A stretch of DNA of 64,000 nucleotides from Eubacterium sp. (GTDB lineage Bacteria; Bacillota; Clostridia; Lachnospirales; Lachnospiraceae), in NCBI GenBank assembly GCA_017619835.1, contig JAFZRN010000023.1, positions 53,510 through 117,509 on the forward strand. The letters run 5' to 3'. The position numbers and the translations under genes were made by a program. Shown here in pieces: positions 54,575 through 64,000 of the stretch (position 1 is its first letter; each line of letters begins with the position of its first letter). The notes beneath the pieces were generated by a model that was not told the DNA's origin, made no database searches, and saw nothing but the letters and a program-made list of their open reading frames with translations.

Positions 54575-55531
54575 ATGATAAAAGCAGATCTTGTGACCGG
54601 ATTCTTAGGCTCCGGTAAGACAACATTTATAAAAGAATATGCAGCCTTCCTTGTAAGAAAAGGTCATAAAGTAGCAATCATAGTTAATGACTATGGTGCG
54701 ATCAATGTGGACCGCCTTCTTCTTGAGGAGGCTCTCGGTGATATGTGTCATCTGGAGATGGTGATCGGGGGAGATGTGGATTGTGCCCGCCGCCGTCTTA
54801 AAACCAAGCTAATCGCTATGGCAATGTCCGGCTATGAGCATGTCATAGTGGAGCCTTCAGGTATCTATGATGTGGATGAATTCTTTGATCTTATATATGA
54901 TGAACCTCTGGACAAATGGTATGAAATGGGAAATGTTTTGACCATAGTCGACGCAGCTTTAGACCCGGATATGAGCCTTAAGTCAAGGTATTATCTTGCT
55001 TCCCAGGTGGCTAAGGCCGGAACGGTCATCATAAGTAAGGTTGACATAACGTCGGTCAAGCCACAGGTTCTAAAGGACAGGATAAAGGATTATCTGAACT
55101 CATGTCTCGGGGATTTCAACTGTGTCCGCAGGATAAAGGATGTATATCTCTGGGAACGGGGGCATGAAAATGATTCCGATTTCGAAGCCATTTCCAGGTC
55201 CGGCTATCACTCAGGAGAGATGGTAAAACTCCCAATCGATGAAAAGAGCAGCTTTGATTCATTGTTTTACTTTCATGTAAGATCGAACCCGGATATGATT
55301 GAAGATACCATCACAAAAATGTTTGATGATGGCGCCCTCGGCCACATCTTAAGGCTAAAGGGATTCCTTCATGATAAGACCGGTGAAGGCTGGCTTGAGA
55401 TAAATGCCACCCGTCAGGGGGTGACCATCCAGCCAATCTCTGTCGGTCAGGAGCTATTCATCGTGATCGGCGAAAACCTGAACCATGAAGCCATCGGCAG
55501 CTATTGGGATGATTACAGAAATACATTGTAG
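54575..55531 (+). CDS. CobW/P47K-family GTPase without the CxCC metal motif
   Basis: 318 residues. Walker A GFLGSGKTTF, IIVNDYGAINVD, HVIVEPSGIYDVDEFFD and ISKVDIT give a G3E GTPase of the COG0523 type, which supplies metals to target enzymes. The metal-binding CxCC that normally follows IENEFGxxxxD is absent; the corresponding place reads VIGGDVDCARRR with one Cys. The C-terminal CobW_C domain is present but divergent. GTG 54554 upstream is unlikely because AAAAGG fits ATG 54575. It could therefore be a metal-independent branch. Confidence 0.85.
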   Translation: MIKADLVTGFLGSGKTTFIKEYAAFLVRKGHKVAIIVNDYGAINVDRLLLEEALGDMCHLEMVIGGDVDCARRRLKTKLIAMAMSGYEHVIVEPSGIYDVDEFFDLIYDEPLDKWYEMGNVLTIVDAALDPDMSLKSRYYLASQVAKAGTVIISKVDITSVKPQVLKDRIKDYLNSCLGDFNCVRRIKDVYLWERGHENDSDFEAISRSGYHSGEMVKLPIDEKSSFDSLFYFHVRSNPDMIEDTITKMFDDGALGHILRLKGFLHDKTGEGWLEINATRQGVTIQPISVGQELFIVIGENLNHEAIGSYWDDYRNTL

Positions 55532-55608
55532 GTCCCGATAGGCATAATGCATAAAAAATATTGTGCAATATGCTACTAATTAAATGTAGTATTTGTGCAT
55601 AAATCATG

Positions 55609-55673
55609 TATAATCTTAATTGAGAGGTTACGTGAGTATTAAGACCTGGTTTATTCCGTATCAGGTCTTTTTT
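55609..55673 (+). promoter_or_regulatory. Promoter and attenuator-like leader of the giant surface protein gene
   Basis: TATAAT at 55609-55614, with no good -35 box, would start a leader of about 70 bases. Inside it is a complete terminator: AAGACCTG (55641-55648) pairs with CAGGTCTT (55662-55669) and a T run follows, before AGGAGG and the ATG at 55691. Readthrough must therefore be controlled or the gene is kept low. Confidence 0.6.
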
Positions 55674-55690
55674 AATCAGGAGGTTAAAAG

Positions 55691-58600
55691 ATGAGAGTGA
55701 AGGTTTTGAGAAAAATAATGGTCACTATGGTGGCTGCTTTTTTTGTGCTTGCAGTTCCCATGGTGGGTGGCGTGAATGCCGAAGAAGAACTCCCCGTGGC
55801 TGATAAGTCTAAGGGAGTTACTTATTGGTATAATGATGAGGGAAAAGTTATTGGATATGACCTTAACGGTAATTCTGCGATCATTGAAGCTTCATCCGAT
55901 CACTACAATATCACGATTGATAAGAATTCCAATGGTGCTATCGATTCGGGTGAGTCCAAGGTCAGTCTTCCGAAGCCAGTGGACCAGGGGCAGGAAGGCG
56001 GCGAAGCTTCAACTGAGCTTGATCCGGAAATACCAATATATGGTTCTGTTAATTCTACGGTAAATGATTCCGTAAGAATCACATTTACCGGAAATACTTC
56101 TCATGATAATGCAGTATATGGAACATATGGCTCCAGGATAACCGGTGATCTGATATTTACTATAAACGATTCAGAAACGCCTGTTTCTTTTTATGGTGCA
56201 TATAGTAGTACCGTAGAAGGGAATGTGGATATTGAACTTAAAAAAGCATCTATAAAACAGATTTTTGGAATAAGTACTGAAACAACGGTCGGTGGTGATT
56301 TTACTTTTGTTTCAGATAAGAATTGTTCATTTGTTGGAAACTCATATATAACCAATTATAAATGTTCTATTGATGGAAATGCAGATATAAATATAAAGAA
56401 CAAATATGAGGATTATGACAAGGAAAACTGGCATTCTCTATATGGATTAAACTATACAAGTGTAGCAGGTGATTTGAATATAGAGATTACCGGAGGAATT
56501 CTCAGATATATTTATGCAATAAATAATTATTATTACGTAAGTGATCCGGAATATACGATTGGCGGAGAAACAAATATCAATATCCATGATATAGATACTG
56601 GTTTTACAGAAACAATCACAGATGAGGTGACCGGTTACACCAGTATTAACACATTTTATGGGGGGATATACGGGATAAATTATGGAAATAATAATGGAGA
56701 TGTGACCGTTAATCTTAAAAATATAGATTCCGGAACCAGTAGTGTATATGGAACATATGCTAATGCTGTTAATGGTGACAATATAACTATTAATATAGAT
56801 AATGTTAAAGCCGGTAGTTTATACGGTATGAATAATATCAGGGGCAATGTTAATGAAGCGAATGTGGATATAACTAATTGTGAAGCTGGAAATATCAATG
56901 GCATTTACAGAGCTGCTATTGATGTAGATTCAGTTGATGTAACTATAGATAAATGTTCTTCCAAGAGTAGTATATATGGTATTTACGCCCACGATAATGT
57001 ATATAATTATTCTGAAGGGAAAGATATTCCAAGTTACCTTGGAGATTCAGATGTATCAATATCCGTATCAAATTGCAGCACGGGAGCCTATACATATTAT
57101 GATGGCAATATAGATGGTTATAGTTGTGGAAGTATATATCTGGGATATGGTTATTCTGATGGACAGAGGGATTTTTGTGGCGGAGATGTCATATTGAACT
57201 CATCTGATAATGAGTCCTATAATTTTTATGGTTTTTGTGGTGGGAAAATAGGAGGAAATCTGACATTTACATCAACCAATGACAAAACAATATCATATAG
57301 CTATACAAGTGTATATGGATACACCAACAATGGACGAGGAAGTTTTTATGGTCTTAATAGTAATACTACAATAAAAGGATCAGCAACTGTTGATGTAAAT
57401 GATGCGGAATTACAGTATACATATCTTTTAGATGCTTCTGCTGAAAAGGGAATAACGGCTAATATTTCGAATTGTACAGTTAAAGCTTCAAGTTTTTATA
57501 TATATAGTGATTGGAATGGATACGAGAAAAAGAATAATGCAACAGTCACGTTATCAGATGTAGTATTTCAGGATTATTATGATGACGAAGGAAAGCTTTG
57601 CAGTACTTATATTGCTAATGCCGTAAGGGGAACCGGAATAGTTGATGTTACAATAGATGATACTTGCATATTGCCTTCACAATATGAAATAAGCGCAAAT
57701 ACCAGAGAGAGCAATGCGGAATGTTTTATCAGAACTCCCGATGCACTTTACATTGGTGGAAAAGTTCAGATTACTGATGAGCTTATCAGGGATTATGATA
57801 CTATAGGTTTTTCGTACTTTAACAATATAATTGAAAAATCGATTTCTGATAAAAAACTGTCATTTAATTTTTCTAATACGTATATTCCTAAAAATGTAAA
57901 TATCACATCTTCCGATGTCATTGACGCAAGATATTCCAGCTTTTTGATTGAAGGAACTCTGGACGGGGAGTTTTATGAATATTCTCAGGAAGAGCAGAAT
58001 AGTTATTATGGTCAAACAATTGCTCAGAATAATCATTTTTATATGAATGGTGGAACCTGCAGTACTATTCCCGAAAAAGCTAATGTTTATTATCCTATTA
58101 CTGTTTCAAACAATAATGAGATAATGGGTAGTGTTTCTATAGAAAATGGAACGTATCAGAATAGCTTAAATGAGGATATTGTATTCGGTAAAACATCTAA
58201 TAATGTAGGATTCAGAGTGACTCCTAAAGAAGGTTTTGAAATCAAGAACGTAACACTGGAATTCGGAGGCGCCAATTCTTCAACGTCTCTTTCTGAAACA
58301 CAGTATGAAAAATACACTGATTATACCTTTAAAATGTCTTCAAAACCGGCTGCTATCAGTGTTGTTTTTGTTGAGAAAAAAATATCCATTGGAAAAACTG
58401 TTCAGGATCCCGTAGCAGTGATCGGAAAAACATATACTGCTGATGATCCCTTATATGATTTTGATTCGATTATGGTATCAAATGATTCAGATGTCGGTGA
58501 ACTGATTGTTGGCATTTCTTCCAATGCGGGAAATGCTCTTCCTTCAGGACTGACTCTTCAGAACAGAAAAATCGTTGGTACATATTCAGGCGATGTAAAT

Positions 58601-61600
58601 ATTGAAGGTACAGACGTTAAGTTTGATATCACTACAAGAAACGGTAGCAAGGGAAATGTTACGCTGAATATAAAAACAGTAAATAAAAAAGAAGACGCAG
58701 AGGGCTCTTCTATCGGAAGAGTAACTTTGGATACAGTAAATAAGATAGTTAACCTTTATGGTAATTCTGTAGTAATAGAAGAAGTCGAAGGTGAAGGTAC
58801 CTGCATCTTTATGGATGATGATCAGGATGGTGTAGCTGATTCCACCATTCCTGCATTAAGAGGAGAGCTTTCACAGTATACACTTGCATGTCTTGTAGGT
58901 GCTAAGACCGACAAGAGTATTTCCGTAATTATGAAAGGCGGAGTTTTTGCAGGAGTAAAGGGCTTTATCAACTCTATCCAGACAATTGGAGAAGGAGCAG
59001 AAAAAGGATTATATATTGATATTCAGGGTGGTTCTGTCGGAGATATATATGCTCTTGAAACATCCACTACGGATTCGGAAATATATATTGGAGTTGCAAA
59101 AGGAATTGGTGGAAATGTTTCCGGATATGCAGGTTATTCAAATTATCGTTCATGTAAGGGAATTCTAATGGTATCAGCCGGTGAGGCGACAACAGCCGGT
59201 ACATATCATATGGATTCGGATGCTGAGTTTAAGTCTCTTACCTGCGCTGACCAGATATCAAGTGATTATAATACTCCATATTTTATCATTTCAGAGAATA
59301 AAGAAGTTAAGATTAAAGATGAGCTTTATATCGACAGTTATGCAGGAATATTTGTTCACGGAAGGCTGACTGCACCGGGTTTTGTGTCTCTATATGGAAG
59401 GCTTATAATAGCAAAAGAAGGTTCTTTAAACAGTGAATATGAAATAGCGGGAGTATACTATCCATACACATGTGAGTCTAATCTGAAAAATACCACTATG
59501 AAACCAAACTATTATCTGGAATTCAAAAATGGTGATGTAACAGATACATATATTAGGTGTGGATATGGTATTTATTTTTCATTGACGCAGCCTGCAGGAT
59601 ATACAGTAAAGTATAAGATTAATGATGGTGAATATTTTGAAACTACCAGTACTTCATTCAATAGTACACCTCCAATATGTCCAATAAATGTAAAGTTGGA
59701 GTACACTCCTAAGCAGATAGAGATCAGTAAGGTGTTTACTCAGGCTAAAGGAATGTTAAATAATGAGTATACAAAGGAGAACCCTCTCTTTGATTATACT
59801 GTTATGCCTATTAAGAATGATACTGTAGCAGATTATTCGGATATGGAAAAACCGAAATATGAAATAATAAGCGGAAAACTTCCTCAGGGGCTTACTTTGG
59901 AAGATGGAAAGGTGTTTGGAACACCTACAAAGCTTGAAGGAGGAATAGTTGTTGTTTCTGTAACAGGTCTGAATGGGACTAAGACCGATATATCAATTGA
60001 ATATACTATAGAATCAACAGTTACATATGAGGATATCAATGATAAGATAACGTACGATGGTTATGATATGGACCTGAATGGAACATCTGTTGTGATGCTT
60101 CCGGATTATGAAGACGGTTCAAAGGTTAATATCTATATGGATGCAAATCATGATGGTGTTGCAGATAATTCTAATCCATATATTTATAATGGCTCTTCAG
60201 CTATAAGTCTTGGCGGATGTCCTCTATATGGTTATACCAATAATGAAGAACCATTAAACAGTGATCTCAGTATTTATATATATGGCGGAAGCTTTGGAAA
60301 TGTATATGGTGTAATGGGATATTATGGTGAATCAGTAATCGTAAACGGAGACGTCACTTTGAATATAAGTGGCGGTAACATCTCATATAATTCGTATGCT
60401 GTATGTAATGGAGAAGCAAAAAACGCAACCTATATCGCTACCGGTGGATCATTCGCATATAATGTGTCGGCAGCATATAATTCTAAAATCAGCGAAGATG
60501 TCAACTTTGAGTTTTCTCATAATGCAAAGTACTATAACGATGGTTACTATGCAAATAATTATCTGACTCCGACTAATGGTAGTGAGGTTGGAAATGATGT
60601 AAATGTAACAATTGGATTTTCATCAACCGGTACAGTTGGATTAACAGGACGTTATCCTAAATACTTTGGTGTGTATAAGACCAAGGTTGGAGGAGATGTT
60701 GATTATAATATCATAGGTAATTTCTCTACGCCTTACAATTATAGTTATCTTCGACTGGTATCAGAAAACACAGTTGTAGAAGGTGATGTAAATGTTGACT
60801 GGCAGAATGGTACAGTAACGGGACCGAATAAGAATACCGACTGTACAATCATTTACAATACTGAGGTAAAAGGTGATCTAAATGTGAATGTTGCCGGTTG
60901 TCCTGCCAGCAGTAGCAGATTATATGCTCTGGCAGACTCCAAAGTTAATAATCTATATTGGAATGGCCCGGATTGTAAATCAATTGTAACTACTACAATG
61001 ATCAAAGATGGTGACAGTATCAGTAAAATTCTCGGAAACGGATATATGCTTAATGGTAATACTTTGGAGATATCCGGAAATGAGACATTAGATAAGGATT
61101 TTGCCGGAGCCAACTTAAAGGTATATCAGAATTCAATACTTACCATTAAGGAAAATGTTAGTGTATCTCTTTCGAATGCTCTGACCAGTTATGGACATGT
61201 AATAAATCAAGGTTCTATTAATCTGGCTTCTATGGTGATTGGAAATAATAACGGAAAACCCGGAAAGGTAACCAATAAGGGTATCATTGCCAGCCCGGTA
61301 AATTACTACGATTATTTGAATATATATGCTAATGGTGAGCTTTATAACGAAGGAACAATGACCTTTAATGGTGAAGCATACATTTATGGTACTTTCAATA
61401 ATCTAAGTACGGGAAATGCTACATTTAAAGCCAGAATATATACGGAAGAAGATATAACTCCAACAATAAAAAATAGTGGGATTCTGACAACAGATCATTA
61501 TTTTTCAATCTTTACGTCATTTGAAAACAGTGGAAAGCATGTGGCAAATTATAACGGCGGTCTGATCATACAGGAAAATGCATCATATATAAATAAAGAT

Positions 61601-64000
61601 GGAGGAATCCTTGAACTAAATAATAAGATTTCAAACAGCGGATATATTGCCAATTATGGAAGCATAATTCAGAATTACAATAATGATAACAATTCGACAT
61701 TCATAGGAAAGATATATAATGCCGGAGAATTAAAACTTGGACTTAGTGAGACAAATCAATATTATAAGAATTATGTTTCAAACAGTTCGCTTTACTATCC
61801 CGTAACAGCAGAATATCCGGAGGATATCTTCGGAGGAATAACACTCGGAACAGAAAACTGTCCTGTATCGGGAGATACCAATGCATATGCAAAAGCAGGA
61901 GCAGATCTTTCTGTTACATTTGATTCACCTGCTGATGGATATACAGTTGAAGATATCAAGAAAGTATATATCGGTGATGAGGAAATGAGTTCAAGCGGAG
62001 GCGGCACATTTGTTGGAAAGATGCCTATGCAGCCTTCAGTGGTAACCGTGGAAATGAAGGTCGGTGATGGTTCTCAGATAACGCTCAATCCGGATTCGAC
62101 TTCGTTTTCAGGTCTTCAGGTTGGTAAGGCAATCGAAGAAATCGATCTGACTAAGATAGTCATATCAAATGACGCTGATGTGGAAGGAAGAAGTGTAAGA
62201 TATACAGAAAGTACAAGATATCCTCTTCCTAAGGGATTAAAGGTTGTTGATGGTAAGATTACCGGAACTCCTGCTATAGCCAGTGAAACTGAGCAGACAT
62301 CAAAGATCATAATCACAGGAAAGAATTACAGCAGAGCAGAATATACGATCACATTTGGGGCTATAGAAAAGGGAGTGCCTGTATTCAAGATGCCTAAACC
62401 TTTTGGATATTCGGGATATCTGTTGAAAAATGTATATATGGATGAGTATCAGAATCAAGGTACTTACAGCTGGGATCCTGCAGAAAAACCTGAGCAGACT
62501 GTTATTGATGAAAAGGCTATTAACGAGGAGACATTTAAGCTGTTCTTTACACCATCGGATATAGCAAATTATGATTGGACCAAGGTTGAAAATGAACAAG
62601 TGTCATGGAATAGCAGCGCCTCTAGGCTGGAGATTGACATTTTGGTCACACTTTATCAGAGTCTTCCTGAATATGAGGTTCCTGAATATGTTAATGCTGT
62701 ATATGGGCAGACGCTGGCAGATGTTGAACTTCCTTCAGATGATAATGGTAAATTTGAATGGATGGAATCCGGTAAATCTGTGGGTAAAGTCGGCCAAACA
62801 TATTTCCTTGCCAAGTATGTTCCGTTCGATCAGAAAAGATATAGAACACAAAATAATATTGCGATTCTCGTTGTAGTATCAAAAGCTGAGAAGTATGCAA
62901 CATTATTCAAAACATTTGAAGCTGCAAATGGTGATACTATAGGAGATATTACGCTTCCTGCTTCAGAGGAAGGCAAGTTTGTCTGGGTATCTGAAGATAC
63001 AATGAATATATATTCTAACAGACTATACAGGGTAGTATTCATTCCTGATGATACGACTAATATCACATGGAGAGTAAGTCCCGAAGATGCAGCAAATGAT
63101 GCATATGTAAGTGCTACATATGGCGGAATAGTATTTAATGTAAGAGCAGTGGGAGATGATCTTGAGGAAGATCCTTCGGGTGGAGATATTGAGCCGACAC
63201 CGACACCTACTGAAACACCTACCGAAACACCATCGATAGTACCTACTGAAACACCAGAGGTATCTCCTTCGAAGGAGCCTACAACTGAGCCTTCGATTGT
63301 GCCTACAACAGAACCTACATCTGTACCTACGTCTGAACCTTCAACAGTTCCGACTACAGCTCCGACAGAGACTCCTGCACAGCCGACACCAACACCGGGA
63401 GCGGCTCCGGGAACGGTACTTACTCCTTCGGACAGTAAGGATAACTTTAAGGCTGTAGATAGCAGTGCACTTAGTGCAGATGATGAGGATCCCGATGAGG
63501 CAGATGAGGTTTCCGACGATGATATCGAAGGACCGTTTGCCGTATATACAGGTCCGGCCAATAAGAACGTAACATCAGTTACTGTTCCGGATACGATCAC
63601 GGTTGGCGGAGTGACCTATAAAGTTATTGAGATTTCCGATAGTGCTTTTGCAGGCTGCAAGAAGCTTAAGAAGGTTGTGATCGGAAACAATGTAAGAGTT
63701 ATCGGTAAGAACGCATTTTCGGGATGCAAGAGTCTTGCAACCGTAACCTTTAAGGCAACTTCACATGTGAAGAATATCAAGGATAATGCTTTCAAGGGCT
63801 GCGTTGCACTTAAGAAGATAACTATTCCTGCATCAGTTAAGTACATAAGAAATAATGTTTTCAGCGGATGTACCAAACTGCAGACAGTTACATTTGCCAA
63901 GAAGTCCAAACTGAGACGTATCGGCAAGAAGGCGTTCTTCAACTGTAAGAGCATGAAGTCCATGAAGCTTACAAGCGTGAAGCTTAAGAAGGTGGGCTCC
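55691..64000 (+). CDS. Giant modular surface protein (3' end outside window)
   Basis: I read 2770 codons without a stop to the window edge. The signal peptide MVTMVAAFFVLAVPMVGG ends near VNA-EEE (residue 30). Three successive modules each start with a calcium-loop-like motif: DKNSNGAIDSGE (77-88), DDDQDGVADS (1042-1051), DANHDGVADN (1484-1493). Long Asn/Gly/Tyr-rich stretches of short repeats (GDVxVNI, SVYGTY) suggest a beta-solenoid. Each module ends in a putative Ig-like segment with LPxGL (about 903-997, 1350-1440, 2137-2223). A Pro/Thr/Glu linker covers about 2500-2575, then an acidic stretch and BspA-like leucine-rich repeats (NAFSGCKSLATV, NAFKGCVALKKI) to the edge. The A+T-rich codons differ from neighbours. 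Probably an adhesin or cell-surface scaffold. Confidence 0.85.
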   Translation, partial: MRVKVLRKIMVTMVAAFFVLAVPMVGGVNAEEELPVADKSKGVTYWYNDEGKVIGYDLNGNSAIIEASSDHYNITIDKNSNGAIDSGESKVSLPKPVDQGQEGGEASTELDPEIPIYGSVNSTVNDSVRITFTGNTSHDNAVYGTYGSRITGDLIFTINDSETPVSFYGAYSSTVEGNVDIELKKASIKQIFGISTETTVGGDFTFVSDKNCSFVGNSYITNYKCSIDGNADINIKNKYEDYDKENWHSLYGLNYTSVAGDLNIEITGGILRYIYAINNYYYVSDPEYTIGGETNINIHDIDTGFTETITDEVTGYTSINTFYGGIYGINYGNNNGDVTVNLKNIDSGTSSVYGTYANAVNGDNITINIDNVKAGSLYGMNNIRGNVNEANVDITNCEAGNINGIYRAAIDVDSVDVTIDKCSSKSSIYGIYAHDNVYNYSEGKDIPSYLGDSDVSISVSNCSTGAYTYYDGNIDGYSCGSIYLGYGYSDGQRDFCGGDVILNSSDNESYNFYGFCGGKIGGNLTFTSTNDKTISYSYTSVYGYTNNGRGSFYGLNSNTTIKGSATVDVNDAELQYTYLLDASAEKGITANISNCTVKASSFYIYSDWNGYEKKNNATVTLSDVVFQDYYDDEGKLCSTYIANAVRGTGIVDVTIDDTCILPSQYEISANTRESNAECFIRTPDALYIGGKVQITDELIRDYDTIGFSYFNNIIEKSISDKKLSFNFSNTYIPKNVNITSSDVIDARYSSFLIEGTLDGEFYEYSQEEQNSYYGQTIAQNNHFYMNGGTCSTIPEKANVYYPITVSNNNEIMGSVSIENGTYQNSLNEDIVFGKTSNNVGFRVTPKEGFEIKNVTLEFGGANSSTSLSETQYEKYTDYTFKMSSKPAAISVVFVEKKISIGKTVQDPVAVIGKTYTADDPLYDFDSIMVSNDSDVGELIVGISSNAGNALPSGLTLQNRKIVGTYSGDVNIEGTDVKFDITTRNGSKGNVTLNIKTVNKKEDAEGSSIGRVTLDTVNKIVNLYGNSVVIEEVEGEGTCIFMDDDQDGVADSTIPALRGELSQYTLACLVGAKTDKSISVIMKGGVFAGVKGFINSIQTIGEGAEKGLYIDIQGGSVGDIYALETSTTDSEIYIGVAKGIGGNVSGYAGYSNYRSCKGILMVSAGEATTAGTYHMDSDAEFKSLTCADQISSDYNTPYFIISENKEVKIKDELYIDSYAGIFVHGRLTAPGFVSLYGRLIIAKEGSLNSEYEIAGVYYPYTCESNLKNTTMKPNYYLEFKNGDVTDTYIRCGYGIYFSLTQPAGYTVKYKINDGEYFETTSTSFNSTPPICPINVKLEYTPKQIEISKVFTQAKGMLNNEYTKENPLFDYTVMPIKNDTVADYSDMEKPKYEIISGKLPQGLTLEDGKVFGTPTKLEGGIVVVSVTGLNGTKTDISIEYTIESTVTYEDINDKITYDGYDMDLNGTSVVMLPDYEDGSKVNIYMDANHDGVADNSNPYIYNGSSAISLGGCPLYGYTNNEEPLNSDLSIYIYGGSFGNVYGVMGYYGESVIVNGDVTLNISGGNISYNSYAVCNGEAKNATYIATGGSFAYNVSAAYNSKISEDVNFEFSHNAKYYNDGYYANNYLTPTNGSEVGNDVNVTIGFSSTGTVGLTGRYPKYFGVYKTKVGGDVDYNIIGNFSTPYNYSYLRLVSENTVVEGDVNVDWQNGTVTGPNKNTDCTIIYNTEVKGDLNVNVAGCPASSSRLYALADSKVNNLYWNGPDCKSIVTTTMIKDGDSISKILGNGYMLNGNTLEISGNETLDKDFAGANLKVYQNSILTIKENVSVSLSNALTSYGHVINQGSINLASMVIGNNNGKPGKVTNKGIIASPVNYYDYLNIYANGELYNEGTMTFNGEAYIYGTFNNLSTGNATFKARIYTEEDITPTIKNSGILTTDHYFSIFTSFENSGKHVANYNGGLIIQENASYINKDGGILELNNKISNSGYIANYGSIIQNYNNDNNSTFIGKIYNAGELKLGLSETNQYYKNYVSNSSLYYPVTAEYPEDIFGGITLGTENCPVSGDTNAYAKAGADLSVTFDSPADGYTVEDIKKVYIGDEEMSSSGGGTFVGKMPMQPSVVTVEMKVGDGSQITLNPDSTSFSGLQVGKAIEEIDLTKIVISNDADVEGRSVRYTESTRYPLPKGLKVVDGKITGTPAIASETEQTSKIIITGKNYSRAEYTITFGAIEKGVPVFKMPKPFGYSGYLLKNVYMDEYQNQGTYSWDPAEKPEQTVIDEKAINEETFKLFFTPSDIANYDWTKVENEQVSWNSSASRLEIDILVTLYQSLPEYEVPEYVNAVYGQTLADVELPSDDNGKFEWMESGKSVGKVGQTYFLAKYVPFDQKRYRTQNNIAILVVVSKAEKYATLFKTFEAANGDTIGDITLPASEEGKFVWVSEDTMNIYSNRLYRVVFIPDDTTNITWRVSPEDAANDAYVSATYGGIVFNVRAVGDDLEEDPSGGDIEPTPTPTETPTETPSIVPTETPEVSPSKEPTTEPSIVPTTEPTSVPTSEPSTVPTTAPTETPAQPTPTPGAAPGTVLTPSDSKDNFKAVDSSALSADDEDPDEADEVSDDDIEGPFAVYTGPANKNVTSVTVPDTITVGGVTYKVIEISDSAFAGCKKLKKVVIGNNVRVIGKNAFSGCKSLATVTFKATSHVKNIKDNAFKGCVALKKITIPASVKYIRNNVFSGCTKLQTVTFAKKSKLRRIGKKAFFNCKSMKSMKLTSVKLKKVGS

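Noticed and set aside
55870-55960. Dockerin domain at the start of the giant protein, suggested by DKNSNGAIDSGE
   Set aside because: Dockerins have two such loops about 24 residues apart with following helices. Here the loops are single and hundreds of residues apart.
62830-63600. A minus-strand 256-codon frame rich in Ser, Val and Gly near the end of the window
   Set aside because: It mirrors the Pro/Thr linker of the giant surface protein; no start signals and no recognisable domain.

Overview
The window looks like chromosome of a Gram-positive anaerobe of the Lachnospiraceae (Butyrivibrio/Roseburia-like). This is inferred from AGGAGG-type ribosome binding sites, a cdaA-cdaR pair, CarD, a DUF4250 protein, YesM/YesN-type sugar signalling, and several secreted proteins with Pro/Thr linkers and BspA-like leucine-rich repeats. 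No rRNA, prophage, insertion sequence or CRISPR array was seen. There is one tRNA, tRNA-Thr(CGT).

Layout. 1-7.4 kb: the 3' part of a rhomboid protease gene, then a complete F1Fo ATP synthase operon (a, c, b, delta-alpha, gamma, beta, epsilon) and a DUF2752 membrane protein. The delta subunit survives only as its C-terminal domain, fused to the front of alpha. 7.4-16.6 kb: two tandem paralogous secreted proteins, the second with a CE6-type esterase domain, each followed by the same hairpin; then on the minus strand an aquaporin and a 1170-residue repeat protein with a leader that looks like a transcription-terminating switch. 16.7-21.5 kb: a proline-rich repeat membrane protein, a Y-family polymerase with a YolD-like partner, a DUF4250 protein, and a coupled DUF2130/GIY-YIG pair. 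21.6-23.2 kb: gpmI. 23.3-34.9 kb: a pentose locus made of an FGGY kinase, araD, a YesN/YesM two-component system, a sugar-binding lipoprotein next to the sensor kinase, and a complete furanose-type ABC importer. 34.9-42.6 kb: an ECF sigma factor with an overlapping membrane-anchored beta-propeller gene, CarD, RlmD, another secreted protein, and two small membrane proteins. 42.7-55.5 kb: housekeeping genes thrS, cdaA-cdaR, a sirtuin, glyA, ftsH, tRNA-Thr, a YfbR-type nucleotidase, an RlmI-like methyltransferase and a CobW-family GTPase. 55.7-64 kb: the first 2770 codons of a giant surface protein that runs off the window.

Together the genes describe a fermentative, plant-polymer-associated bacterium. 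The pentose locus senses and imports an arabinose-like sugar and feeds it through ribulokinase and ribulose-5-phosphate epimerase steps. The surface proteins supply esterase, adhesion and repeat scaffolds. The most unusual items are the delta-alpha fusion, the signal-peptide-bearing c subunit, the two attenuator-like leaders in front of large surface-protein genes, the coupled pair of nuclease-like proteins, and a C-terminal module shared by otherwise different secreted proteins. All homology statements come from reading motifs by eye; no database search was run.
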